DNA from: Arcticibacterium sp047623945
Lineage (GTDB): Bacteria; Bacteroidota; Bacteroidia; Cytophagales; Spirosomataceae
NCBI GenBank assembly: GCA_047623945.1
Contig: JBLHOT010000010.1
Coordinates: 11,170 to 75,169, forward strand
DNA: 64,000 nucleotides
Direction of reading: 5' to 3'
Of this stretch, positions 53,086-61,380 are shown piece after piece. The position numbers and the translations under genes were made by a program. Position 1 is the first letter of the stretch, and the number at the start of each line of letters is the position of its first letter. The notes beneath the pieces were generated by a model. That model did not search any database and had not been told where the DNA came from. It was given only the letters and a program-made list of their open reading frames with translations.

Positions 53086-55566
53086 TTAAGAACCACACAT
53101 TTCACAGCCCTCTGGATCATCTAGAGAACATTGCATCGCGGCAAACTTTTGTTCCTCTTCAGACATTTCCACAAAACTACTGGCTGCTTTGGCCTTCTCC
53201 TCATTTTTAGTAGCGTACCCTTTGTAATCCAAAGGAACCTCCTCTACTTTTTTTGCAGTGCTTGGAGCCGTCTGCTGAAGTGCTTGCTTATCAACTGTAA
53301 ACTTAACGGCATCAACTGCTGATTTAGTACGTAAGTAATACATTCCTGTTTTCAACCCAGCCTTCCAGGCATAGAAATGCATAGAGGTAAGTTTACCAAA
53401 ATTAGGATCCTGCATAAAGATATTCATAGACTGACTCTGGCAAATGTAAGCTCCTCTATCAGCCGCCATATCAATAATCACTTTTTGCTTAATTTCCCAA
53501 GTAGTCTTATATAAATCTTTTAACTCTTGCGGTATTTTGTCAATGTTTTGAACAGAACCATTCTCAGAGATGAGCTGATTTTTCATGTTATCATTCCAAA
53601 GATTAATCTTAACCAAGTCTCTTAGCAAATGCTTGTTTACTATGGCAAACTCTCCTGACAATACTCTTCTAGAATATATATTAGATGTATAAGGCTCAAA
53701 ACACTCATTATTTCCTAGTATCTGACTTGTAGACGCCGTAGGCATAGGTGCCAGCAGTAAAGAATTACGTATCCCATTCTTAACTACCTTCTTTCTTAAG
53801 TCTTCCCAATCCCAGCGATTAGATTCTGGCTTAACATCCCACATATCAAACTGAAAAATACCTTGGGAGATAGGTGAGCCTTCCCAACTCTGATAAGTTC
53901 CTTCTTTTATCGCCAACTCCATGGATGTTTCCATAGAAGCAAAATACATAGTCTCAAATATTTCCTTGTTTAATTTCTGAGCCTCCGCCGAATCAAAAGG
54001 CATACGTAAAAGTATGAAAGCGTCTGCTAGCCCTTGAATACCGATCCCTATGGGTCTATGTCTTTTATTGCTGTTTTCTGCCTCTATTACTGGGTAATAA
54101 TTAACATCTATTATCTTATTCAGGTTTCGAGTAACCACTTTAGTTATTTCATAAAGCTTTTGATGGTCAAACTCAATTCCGTTACCGAAATCGTCCATCT
54201 TCACATATTTCGGCAAAGCAATGGACGCCAAGTTACAAACCGCTACCTCATCGGGTGCAGTATATTCTATTATCTCCGTACAAAGGTTAGAAGACTTAAT
54301 CGTTCCAAGGTTTTTCTGGTTAGACTTTTTGTTACAGGCATCTTTATAAAGTATATAAGGCGTTCCTGTTTCTATTTGAGATTCTAGAATCTTAAACCAA
54401 AGCTGCTGAGCTTTAACCGTTCTTCTAGCTTTACCGTCCGACTCATACTTTTTATAAAGTTTTTCAAATTCATCACCGTAAGTGTCGGCTAAGCCTGGGC
54501 ACTCATGAGGACAGAACAATGACCACTCTTCGTCCGCTTCCACACGTTTCATGAATAGGTCTGAAATCCACATGGCATAAAAAAGATCTCTAGCTCTCAT
54601 CTCTTCCTTTCCATGATTTTTTCTTAGATCAAGAAAATCGTCGATATCCGCATGCCACGGCTCCATGTAGATAGCGAAAGAACCTTTTCTTTTCCCACCA
54701 CCTTGGTCTACGTACCTCGCAGTGTCATTATATACACGAAGCATCGGTACAATACCGTTAGAGGTTCCGTTAGTTCCTTTAATATACGAACCCTTGGCTC
54801 TTACATTATGTATTGACAAGCCGATACCTCCCGCAGATTGTGATATTTTAGCACACTGTTTTAGGGTATCATAAATCCCGTCAATACTATCATCCTTCAT
54901 TGTTAAAAGGAAACAAGACGATAATTGAGGCTTAGGAGTACCTGCATTAAACAGCGTTGGGGTAGCATGTGTAAACCACCTATCAGAAAGTAATTCGTAC
55001 GTCTCTAGTATGCTTTCAATATCCTCTCCGTGAATACCTACGGCCACTCTCATAAGCATATGCTGCGGACGCTCCACTATTTTGCCATTGCACTTAAGCA
55101 GGTACGACTTCTCTAGCGTTTTATATCCAAAGTAATCATAACCATAATCTCTGTCATAAATAATTGTAGAATCTAAAAGAGCCGCATTTTTTTGAATAAC
55201 CTTCCATGTATCCTTTCCTATTAAGGACGCATTCTCGTTGGTCTTTGGATCTACGTATTGATAAAGCATTTTCATTGTGCCTGAAAATGACTTCAATGTA
55301 TTCTTATGCAAGTTAGAAATGGCTACTCTAGCCGCAAGCTGAGCATAATCTGGATGCTTGGTAGTCATTGAAGCGGCGGTTTCGGCAGCTAAGCTATCCA
55401 ATTGTGAGGTAGAAACGCCGTCAAAAATCCCAGAAACCACTTTCATGGCCACCTCTATCGGTTGGACAAAATCAGCATCTAAACCGTAACACAATCTTTC
55501 AATACGAGCCGTAATTTTATCAAACTTTACAGACTCTCGGCGACCATCTCTTTTAATAACGTACAT
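53086..55566 (-). CDS. nrdA: Ribonucleotide reductase class I, large (alpha) subunit
   Basis: 826 residues. The N-terminal ATP cone is MYVIKRDGRRESVKFDKITA; the ten-stranded barrel has the substrate cysteine in PQLSSCFLL, the radical pair Cys and Glu in SNLCTEIIEY and the second redox Cys in VAVCNLASIAL. LLAPMPTASTSQILGNNECF is the conserved phosphate-binding loop region. The C-terminal tail ends CEMCGS, the redox pair that passes electrons from thioredoxin. With NrdB it makes deoxyribonucleotides. The upstream region (55567-55985) has two DnaA boxes and an inverted repeat, hinting at cell-cycle or replication-linked control. Confidence 0.97.
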   Translation of the reverse strand: MYVIKRDGRRESVKFDKITARIERLCYGLDADFVQPIEVAMKVVSGIFDGVSTSQLDSLAAETAASMTTKHPDYAQLAARVAISNLHKNTLKSFSGTMKMLYQYVDPKTNENASLIGKDTWKVIQKNAALLDSTIIYDRDYGYDYFGYKTLEKSYLLKCNGKIVERPQHMLMRVAVGIHGEDIESILETYELLSDRWFTHATPTLFNAGTPKPQLSSCFLLTMKDDSIDGIYDTLKQCAKISQSAGGIGLSIHNVRAKGSYIKGTNGTSNGIVPMLRVYNDTARYVDQGGGKRKGSFAIYMEPWHADIDDFLDLRKNHGKEEMRARDLFYAMWISDLFMKRVEADEEWSLFCPHECPGLADTYGDEFEKLYKKYESDGKARRTVKAQQLWFKILESQIETGTPYILYKDACNKKSNQKNLGTIKSSNLCTEIIEYTAPDEVAVCNLASIALPKYVKMDDFGNGIEFDHQKLYEITKVVTRNLNKIIDVNYYPVIEAENSNKRHRPIGIGIQGLADAFILLRMPFDSAEAQKLNKEIFETMYFASMETSMELAIKEGTYQSWEGSPISQGIFQFDMWDVKPESNRWDWEDLRKKVVKNGIRNSLLLAPMPTASTSQILGNNECFEPYTSNIYSRRVLSGEFAIVNKHLLRDLVKINLWNDNMKNQLISENGSVQNIDKIPQELKDLYKTTWEIKQKVIIDMAADRGAYICQSQSMNIFMQDPNFGKLTSMHFYAWKAGLKTGMYYLRTKSAVDAVKFTVDKQALQQTAPSTAKKVEEVPLDYKGYATKNEEKAKAASSFVEMSEEEQKFAAMQCSLDDPEGCEMCGS

Positions 55567-55805
55567 AGGGCAAAAATAATTTTATGGGATTTATAAAAAG
55601 GACGCCGATAATTAAAAAAAACGTTAAATAATTGTTTTCAATTCCCAGCCTCAACAACAAAATAAAGGAGAAATTAAGGCAAAAAAAAATGCTCATGTTT
55701 TTTGATATTTCTAGGATAGTAAAATCCTACTAAGCATTTCTTTTGTATGTCTTTACTATCAGTCATTTAATGATTTATAAAAAATAGAAAAGTACTATTT
55801 TAAAG

Positions 55806-55814
55806 TTATCCACA
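55806..55814 (+). promoter_or_regulatory. Perfect DnaA box
   Basis: TTATCCACA, the consensus DnaA-binding site, in the AT-rich gap upstream of nrdA. A second perfect box in the opposite direction lies at 55974-55982. DnaA is known to control nrd genes in E. coli. Confidence 0.6.
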
Positions 55815-55893
55815 TTTTCAGAGACGAAAAGAGGCTCTCATGCTCATCGAAAACAAAACACAGGCGTAAAGCCTAATTAGCACGTTTTATGCT

Positions 55894-55914
55894 CTTTACA
55901 TACTAAATGTAAAG
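55894..55914. promoter_or_regulatory. Inverted repeat between the DnaA boxes, candidate operator
   Basis: Perfect eight-base arms CTTTACAT and ATGTAAAG with the spacer ACTAA. The size fits a dimeric regulator site. No match to the NrdR box was recognised. Confidence 0.5.
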
Positions 55915-55973
55915 ATTATTTTTTAGAACTTTCAAGAATTATTGAAATTATTTAGCCGAACAACTAAATACTT

Positions 55974-55982
55974 TGTGGATAA
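55974..55982 (-). promoter_or_regulatory. Perfect DnaA box, opposite orientation
   Basis: TGTGGATAA on the plus strand, that is TTATCCACA on the minus strand, ending 3 bases before the thiN stop codon. About 160 bases from the other box. Confidence 0.6.
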
Positions 55983-55985
55983 GTC

Positions 55986-56660
55986 CTAATCAATGCATTC
56001 AAGCAGGACAAGCTCTCCAGAGACATAACTAATGCTTACTATCCCATTAGTTTCGGCCTCATTGCTGTTGCCCAACTGCCTGCCTATTTCTAAATCTCCA
56101 TCGTGTAAGTTGTACTTCAGGTTGGAAGTATTTATCCCCGTTGCCCTAGGAAGCGGAAAGAGCGATATTACAGTCCCTGCAGTATACCATTTCTCAAAGG
56201 CATGCTCCTGTGAATTCAAAGGAATTATCTTAGAATGGTCATCTAACAGCACCAATTTAATTTGGTATTTATACTTTACTAAATTAAAAACATTCGCAAG
56301 CGTATGATCCATTCTTAGGCCTGTGGCCCAAACTATATTGACCGCAGGAAAGCCGCGATCAATTAAAAACTCAATTCCCTTTTCTAAATCTGTCTTTTCC
56401 TGGTCCGGTGTGTGGATAATTTCTATAGGAAACTGATCTTTCTTGATTCTCTCGAGGTCTATTTCATTTCTATCAAAATCGCCTAAAAGGACATCTACCT
56501 TTATTCCTAAATCCAAGACACGCCCAATGGCTCCGTCTAAGACCATAACAAAAGGAGACCAGCCCAAAAGCTGCTCCAGTAGCTCGAATTTACAAGAGGC
56601 TCCATTAGCTATTATTAAAGCCGGCTCCTGTTTGTCTTTTACGATGTGATGGGATGACAT
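55986..56660 (-). CDS. thiN: Thiamine pyrophosphokinase
   Basis: 224 residues. It transfers pyrophosphate from ATP to thiamine, giving thiamine diphosphate in the cytoplasm. Visible family blocks: LIIANGASC near the N-terminus, VMVLDGAIGRVLDLGI, the catalytic VLLGDFDRNEID and EKTDLEKGIEFL, and the ATGLRMDHTLANVF thiamine-site motif. The C-terminal half is the beta-sandwich domain with VISLFPLPRATGI. In place of the usual DGG it has LDGA, a small departure. It lies alone after lolA and its terminator; no thiamine riboswitch was seen upstream. Confidence 0.9.
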   Translation of the reverse strand: MSSHHIVKDKQEPALIIANGASCKFELLEQLLGWSPFVMVLDGAIGRVLDLGIKVDVLLGDFDRNEIDLERIKKDQFPIEIIHTPDQEKTDLEKGIEFLIDRGFPAVNIVWATGLRMDHTLANVFNLVKYKYQIKLVLLDDHSKIIPLNSQEHAFEKWYTAGTVISLFPLPRATGINTSNLKYNLHDGDLEIGRQLGNSNEAETNGIVSISYVSGELVLLECID

Positions 56661-56710
56661 TTATATGAACTGTTTCAATCCTAAATTTACTAAATTCTTA
56701 AATCCTAAGA

Positions 56711-56742
56711 AACAAAAATGCCCAAGCTATTAACTCGGGCAT
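56711..56742 (-). terminator. Terminator of lolA
   Basis: On the minus strand, ATGCCC and GGGCAT arms around an AT-rich loop with two more inner pairs, followed by TTTTTGTTT. It lies 24 bases after the lolA stop codon. Confidence 0.7.
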
Positions 56743-56766
56743 CTTCCTGTCCTATAAAAACATAGA

Positions 56767-57411
56767 TTATCTTAAATCAACTATCTCTACTCCCGGATGT
56801 TTTGAACTATCGAAACTGAAGTAGTTTTCAGACAAATTAACGTTTGGCCCGAATTTAACAATATTGAAAACCGTGTTCTTTCCGGAGGAATCAGTGATCT
56901 TCCAATTCTTTATCGTTTTGGACCCTTTGTCTATCGTTAATACCAACTTACTAATATTGCTTCCCTTATTTGTAGGAACCAACTCCACCACTTCATGAGC
57001 CTTTCCTCCAATACTTTTTTCTCCTAAAAACTTATACCTGTAGCCCTTCTTATAGATGCTATAAATATTTGCTGGTGAAAACTGGGAATCCTCGCTGGAG
57101 TCGTAAGTGGTGACGTTTACCTCATTGGTCTCTTTTACAAAGGAGTAAATCTCAGATCCATTATTATATATTTCTTGACCTACCATATTGAGCTTAAATT
57201 TCACACCCTTTACAGCAATACTTCCACTTCTTACTCGCCCACTCTTACCAGAAGCACTAATTTCATTGTAAGAAAAATCAGCGGTAAAGGCCTTCATATC
57301 CTTATATTTCTTACTCATGGCATCCAGTATTGCTCCCGCCTTAGCATCTTGAGCTTGTGATCCAGAAACAGCAAAAACAAACAAAGCCAATACAAACCAC
57401 ATTTTTTTCAT
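56767..57411 (-). CDS. lolA: LolA-like outer-membrane lipoprotein carrier
   Basis: 214 residues from the ATG at 57409-57411; this gives MKKMWFVLALFVFAVSGSQAQ, a proper signal peptide, while a start nine codons earlier would add a basic stretch. The mature part is a LolA fold: ILDAMSKKYKDMKAFTADFSY, GSIAVKGVKFKLNMVG, EIYSFVKETNEV and KLVLTIDKGSKTIKNWKI. LolA carries lipoproteins across the periplasm to the outer membrane, which fits the many lipoproteins in this window. It lies 118 bases downstream of ftsK, in the same direction; no terminator is visible between them. Confidence 0.87.
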   Translation of the reverse strand: MKKMWFVLALFVFAVSGSQAQDAKAGAILDAMSKKYKDMKAFTADFSYNEISASGKSGRVRSGSIAVKGVKFKLNMVGQEIYNNGSEIYSFVKETNEVNVTTYDSSEDSQFSPANIYSIYKKGYRYKFLGEKSIGGKAHEVVELVPTNKGSNISKLVLTIDKGSKTIKNWKITDSSGKNTVFNIVKFGPNVNLSENYFSFDSSKHPGVEIVDLR

Positions 57412-57529
57412 TCTCTTTTTATTAAAGCCAAACTGCATCAGTTTATGCTATTTCTCTATGTACTAATTAGTATTTAGACTCAAAATTAACTGAAATGTTT
57501 AGGTCTCTAATGTTAATGCAATATTAATC

Positions 57530-59947
57530 TCACTTCTCCCTTTTAAGGCCTTTCAAAACTTCTTTCAAATGCTCCATATCTTTGATAAGAACCTCGCGAG
57601 CTTTACTTCCTTCAAAAGGACCCACAATCCCTGCTCCTTCAAGCTGGTCAATGATTCTTCCTGCCCTATTGTAACCCAGTTTCATCTTCCTCTGAATTAA
57701 AGAAGTACTACCCTGCTGAAAAGTGACTAAAACCTTTGCGGCATCATCAAAAAGAACGTCCAACTGTGTTGGGTCAAAATCTAGAATGTCTGGTTCATCG
57801 TCTCCATAAAACTCTGGAAGTACGTAAGCTGACTCATAACCTCTCTGCTCACCAATATAGTCGCAAATACTTTCTACTTCAGGTGTATCCACAAATGGGC
57901 ACTGAAGCCTCACCATGTCAGAACCCATAGATAAGAGCATATCTCCATTTCCTACCAACTGCTCTGCCCCACCCGTATCTAAAATGGTTCTAGAGTCTAC
58001 CTTGGCAGTAACTTTGAAAGATATTCTGGCTGGGAAGTTGGCTTTTATTAAACCCGTGATCACATTAACAGAAGGACGCTGAGTAGCCACAATTAAGTGA
58101 ATACCAATGGCACGAGCCAATTGAGCCAAACGGGCAATAGGCTGCTCTACTTCTTTACCAGCAGTCATCATTAAATCTGCGAGCTCGTCTATCACCAATA
58201 CGATATAAGGTAAGTACCTGTGGCCTTTTTCAGGGTTAAGCTTTCTCTTCGTGAACTTGGCATTATACTCCCTTATATTTCTAACGCCACCGTTTTTCAA
58301 AAGATCATAGCGATTATCCATCTCTATACAGAGCGAATTTAAAGTATAAATCACCTTTTTAGTGTCTGTAATAATGGCGTCTTCGGCGTTTGGTAGTGTA
58401 GCTAAGAAATGCCTTTCAATTTTATTGAAAAGAGATAGCTCCACCTTTTTAGGATCCACCATAACAAATTTCACCTCGGCAGGATGCTTCTTGTATAGCA
58501 AGGATGCTAGAATCACATTAATACCCACGGACTTACCTTGACCTGTAGCTCCGGCCATCATCAGGTGAGGCATCTTTGCCAAATCTGAAATGAAAATTTC
58601 ATTAGCAATAGTCTTTCCAAGAACAATGGGTAGCTCATATTTACAATTTCTGAATTTCTCTCCGCCAAAGACCGATTTAATGGATACTAATTCGCGATTT
58701 TTATTTGGCACCTCTATTCCTATAGTTCCCTTTCCTGGCATAGGAGCAATAATCCTTATCCCTAAAGCTGCAAGGTTAAGAGCAATATCATCTTCAAGGT
58801 TTTTTATTTTGGAGATTCTAACTCCTGCATCTGGCACAATCTCATAAAGCGTGACCGTAGGCCCAATCGTAGCCTTAATAGAAGAAATCCCAATGGAGAA
58901 ATTCTTCATTGTCTCCACGATATTGATTTTATTAGCTTCTAATTCCTCTTGAGAAACTTTACTGCCATTACCTCCCATGTGATGTTCGCTAAGCAAGCTT
59001 ATTGGCGGATACATATAGGACGACAAATCTAGTTTTGGATCATATGGGCCAAATTCCTCTAAATCCTTATTGTCTTCTTCGTTTTCTATTAAGAAACTGG
59101 TATCCTCTTCGGCCACTTCTAATTTCACCTCATCATTATCTGCATCTGCGGGAGCTCTTGTGATCTCCGGCTCTGGCTTTTCAACGCTAAAAGAAATGCC
59201 CCCATCAAAAGGTTTTTCTGGTAAGGTTACCGGAGTCTCTGGCTCAACTTCTTTAGATAGGACTTCCTTGCCATTTGCCCTTTCTGTTTTAAGACTTTCA
59301 TCGCTATCAGACTCTGCACTTATTCCCGAAAAGTAGTTATCTATCTGAGTAAGGCCATGAAAAAAGACGAGCCATAAAAACAAGGCCAATAGAATGACCA
59401 AAATGCTACCCCATCCTAAGGCATGATTCAAAGTCTCATTTAACCTATAACCTATGCCGCCACTAATTTTGTCACCAGCAATACCAAACTGGAAAACAAA
59501 ATAACCTAAGAAAAGCGAAGCGAATAAAACGTAAAAGACACTGGCTTTCACAAAACGGTTTAGGCTAAACCTAAACAAGTCTTGCTGAAAAATGAGCCTG
59601 AAAGCCGACAATGCCATGATAGGTATGAGACCAAAAGCTGCAATACCAAACCATTTAAAGATAAAATAATGAGAAATAAAGGCTCCAAAAACACCTAAGG
59701 CATTTTCTGCTTTTTTATTTGAATTCCCAATGGCCGCTCTAAAATTCTTTTGAACTAGATCTTGGTCTGCGTCTCCCGTAAGTAGGTAAGACACAAAGGA
59801 GATAAACATCACCAGAGATATTATCAGAAATAAAACTCCAAAAATTAGTTGAATTTGAGCACCCGTCATTTTCGGATTCTCCTTTTTTGCAGCAGCTACT
59901 CGCTGCCTGGTAGGTGCTGCTTTTTTCTTGCGAAAAGTTTTAGCCAT
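57530..59947 (-). CDS. ftsK: DNA translocase FtsK/SpoIIIE
   Basis: 805 residues. The first 25 residues are basic; four membrane helices follow up to about residue 200 (IQLIFGVLFLIISLVMFISF and so on), then an acidic linker (EEDTSFLIENEEDNKDLEE). The motor has GATGQGKSVGINVILAS (Walker A, near residue 465), VLVIDELADLMM (Walker B) and IHLIVATQRPSVNVITG. The C-terminal gamma domain (GSTSLIQRKMKLGYNRAGRI) reads polarity signals in the chromosome. It pumps DNA through the closing septum and activates XerCD. Head of a probable ftsK-lolA unit. Confidence 0.95.
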   Translation of the reverse strand: MAKTFRKKKAAPTRQRVAAAKKENPKMTGAQIQLIFGVLFLIISLVMFISFVSYLLTGDADQDLVQKNFRAAIGNSNKKAENALGVFGAFISHYFIFKWFGIAAFGLIPIMALSAFRLIFQQDLFRFSLNRFVKASVFYVLFASLFLGYFVFQFGIAGDKISGGIGYRLNETLNHALGWGSILVILLALFLWLVFFHGLTQIDNYFSGISAESDSDESLKTERANGKEVLSKEVEPETPVTLPEKPFDGGISFSVEKPEPEITRAPADADNDEVKLEVAEEDTSFLIENEEDNKDLEEFGPYDPKLDLSSYMYPPISLLSEHHMGGNGSKVSQEELEANKINIVETMKNFSIGISSIKATIGPTVTLYEIVPDAGVRISKIKNLEDDIALNLAALGIRIIAPMPGKGTIGIEVPNKNRELVSIKSVFGGEKFRNCKYELPIVLGKTIANEIFISDLAKMPHLMMAGATGQGKSVGINVILASLLYKKHPAEVKFVMVDPKKVELSLFNKIERHFLATLPNAEDAIITDTKKVIYTLNSLCIEMDNRYDLLKNGGVRNIREYNAKFTKRKLNPEKGHRYLPYIVLVIDELADLMMTAGKEVEQPIARLAQLARAIGIHLIVATQRPSVNVITGLIKANFPARISFKVTAKVDSRTILDTGGAEQLVGNGDMLLSMGSDMVRLQCPFVDTPEVESICDYIGEQRGYESAYVLPEFYGDDEPDILDFDPTQLDVLFDDAAKVLVTFQQGSTSLIQRKMKLGYNRAGRIIDQLEGAGIVGPFEGSKAREVLIKDMEHLKEVLKGLKREK

Positions 59948-59998
59948 TATATTTTTTAGAAAAGCAATTGAATAACAAAGCTAATAAAAAAGTAGGAT

Positions 59999-60061
59999 TG
60001 GTCCTTGACCAAAACCTCTTTAACCTTGTAATAAAATAATTCATCCTATTATCAAGGACCA
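59999..60061. repeat. Spaced inverted repeat between kdsA and ftsK
   Basis: Perfect ten-base arms TGGTCCTTGA (59999-60008) and TCAAGGACCA (60052-60061) with a 43-base loop. Outside the left arm is TAGGAT and inside the right arm ATCCTA, which could pair instead, so two structures are possible. No T run follows, so this is not a standard terminator. Confidence 0.45.
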
Positions 60062-60115
60062 TCAATAACTTCTGCCTAAACGAAATGCCAAACTGGTTTT
60101 CACTTAGTAAGGTGA

Positions 60116-60931
60116 TTAATTCACCGCCGCCCTAATCCTAACCAACTCCTCCAAGAGCCCTTCCAAATTATCTAAATGAAGCATATTGGCACCGTCAGAT
60201 TTCGCATTTGCTGGGTCTGGGTGTGTTTCTATGAAGAGGCCGTCTGCTCCTACAGCTATGGCTGCTTTGGCTATCGTACCAATTAATTCTGGATTCCCAC
60301 CAGTAACACCCGAAGACTGATTCGGTCTTTGAAGCGAATGTGTACAATCCATAATAACAGGCACCTTAAACTTCTTCATGTCAATGATATTCCTATAATC
60401 CACCACCAAATCTGAGTAACCAAAGGAATTGCCTCTTTCCGTAAGCATGACATTAGCCTCTGGATTTTCTTGAAGAACTTTTTCAACTGCAAAGCCCATA
60501 GAGGCCCCAGACATAAACTGTCCTTTCTTAATATTTACAGCCTTTCCTGTCTTAGCCGCTGCTGCTAGTAGCTCAGTTTGACGACATAAAAAAGCGGGTA
60601 TCTGTAAAACGTCCACATACTCCGCAGCTAGAGCGGCTTCATGGGTTTCATGTATGTCTGTTACCGTCGATATGCCAAAAGTTTGACTTATTTCCCTTAG
60701 AATTCCCAAAGCCTTCTCATCTCCTATTCCGGTGAAAGAATCAGCTTTAGTTCTGTTCGCTTTCCTATAACTCCCTTTAAATATGAGAGGTACGTTAAGA
60801 TTATCGGTTATTTTCACAATTTTCTCTGCAATTCTAAAAGAAACCTCTCGTCCTTCAATAGCACAAGGTCCAGCTAATAAGAAGAAGTTATTCGAATTGT
60901 CTTTTTTAAAGAAAAGGCTCTCTAAATTCAT
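60116..60931 (-). CDS. kdsA: 3-deoxy-8-phosphooctulonate synthase (KDO-8-P synthase)
   Basis: 271 residues. It joins phosphoenolpyruvate and arabinose 5-phosphate to make KDO 8-phosphate for lipopolysaccharide core. Family blocks: LLAGPCAIEGREV, LIFKGSYRKANRTK, TDIHETHEA, QIPAFLCRQTELL, NIKKGQFMSG and VIMDCTHSLQRP, then GLFIETHPDP. The Cys in GPCAIE, together with the later His, Glu and Asp, marks the metal-dependent class, as in Aquifex; the E. coli enzyme has Asn there. Divergent from acpP, with a candidate operator in between. Confidence 0.95.
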   Translation of the reverse strand: MNLESLFFKKDNSNNFFLLAGPCAIEGREVSFRIAEKIVKITDNLNVPLIFKGSYRKANRTKADSFTGIGDEKALGILREISQTFGISTVTDIHETHEAALAAEYVDVLQIPAFLCRQTELLAAAAKTGKAVNIKKGQFMSGASMGFAVEKVLQENPEANVMLTERGNSFGYSDLVVDYRNIIDMKKFKVPVIMDCTHSLQRPNQSSGVTGGNPELIGTIAKAAIAVGADGLFIETHPDPANAKSDGANMLHLDNLEGLLEELVRIRAAVN

Positions 60932-60939
60932 TTAAATGG

Positions 60940-60966
60940 CACATTTGGTTGTAAATGACAAATGTG
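60940..60966. promoter_or_regulatory. Inverted repeat upstream of kdsA and acpP, candidate operator
   Basis: Perfect eight-base arms CACATTTG (60940-60947) and CAAATGTG (60959-60966) with an 11-base spacer, beginning 9 bases upstream of the kdsA start codon and in the shared promoter region of acpP. Confidence 0.45.
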
Positions 60967-61001
60967 GTTATTGTTAACGACATCAAAAAACCAATGGGTA
61001 T

Positions 61002-61033
61002 TTTGTTGGTTTCAAAAAATTGGATTTTCTTTG
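61002..61033 (+). promoter_or_regulatory. Candidate promoter of acpP
   Basis: TTTG (61002-61005) as -33 and TTTCTTTG (61026-61033, one mismatch to TAnnTTTG) as -7, separated by 20 bases. The acpP start codon is 30 bases further on. Confidence 0.55.
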
Positions 61034-61062
61034 CAGAGATTTAAACCAAAAACATTTTCATA

Positions 61063-61299
61063 ATGTCAGATATCGCATCGAAAGTAACGAAAATTATTGT
61101 TGAAAAACTGGGTGTTGAGGAGTCAGAAGTGACTACTGAAGCTTCTTTTACCAACGACTTAGGAGCAGATTCTCTAGATACTGTTGAACTAATCATGGAA
61201 TTTGAAAAAGAATTCAATGTATCTATCCCGGACGATCAAGCAGAAAATATCCAAACAGTAGGTCAAGCAGTATCTTATTTAGAGGATAATACTAAATAA
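61063..61299 (+). CDS. acpP: Acyl carrier protein
   Basis: 78 residues, acidic four-helix protein. The phosphopantetheine attachment Ser is Ser37 in the motif GADSLDTVELIMEFE. It carries growing fatty acids in the cytoplasm. It is the first gene of an acpP-fabF-rnc run, the usual order in Bacteroidota. A strong hairpin with a T run separates it from fabF and should make acpP more abundant than the genes that follow. Confidence 0.97.
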   Translation: MSDIASKVTKIIVEKLGVEESEVTTEASFTNDLGADSLDTVELIMEFEKEFNVSIPDDQAENIQTVGQAVSYLEDNTK

Positions 61300-61319
61300 T
61301 TTTCTTGACACATTTTGAG

Positions 61320-61360
61320 AGTTCAGCATTCAATTTTGTAAATTGAATGTTGAACTTTTT
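61320..61360 (+). terminator. Terminator/attenuator between acpP and fabF
   Basis: Seventeen-base arms starting AGTTCAGCATTC and ending TGAATGTTGAACT, one G-U pair, 3-base loop, then TTTT. It ends 20 bases before the fabF start codon. Confidence 0.8.
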
Positions 61361-61380
61361 CATTTCTAATCAAGACTAAT

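Larger units (their letters stand above)
55567..55985. other. AT-rich region upstream of nrdA
   Basis: 419 bases with no gene. Besides the two DnaA boxes and the inverted repeat listed separately it holds long A and T runs (for example 55681-55690). It must carry the nrdA promoter. It is also a possible, unproven origin-like region. Confidence 0.55.

Noticed and set aside
55567..55985. Chromosomal replication origin
   Set aside because: Only two perfect DnaA boxes, no cluster, and no dnaA or other origin-linked gene nearby; control of nrdA is the simpler reading.
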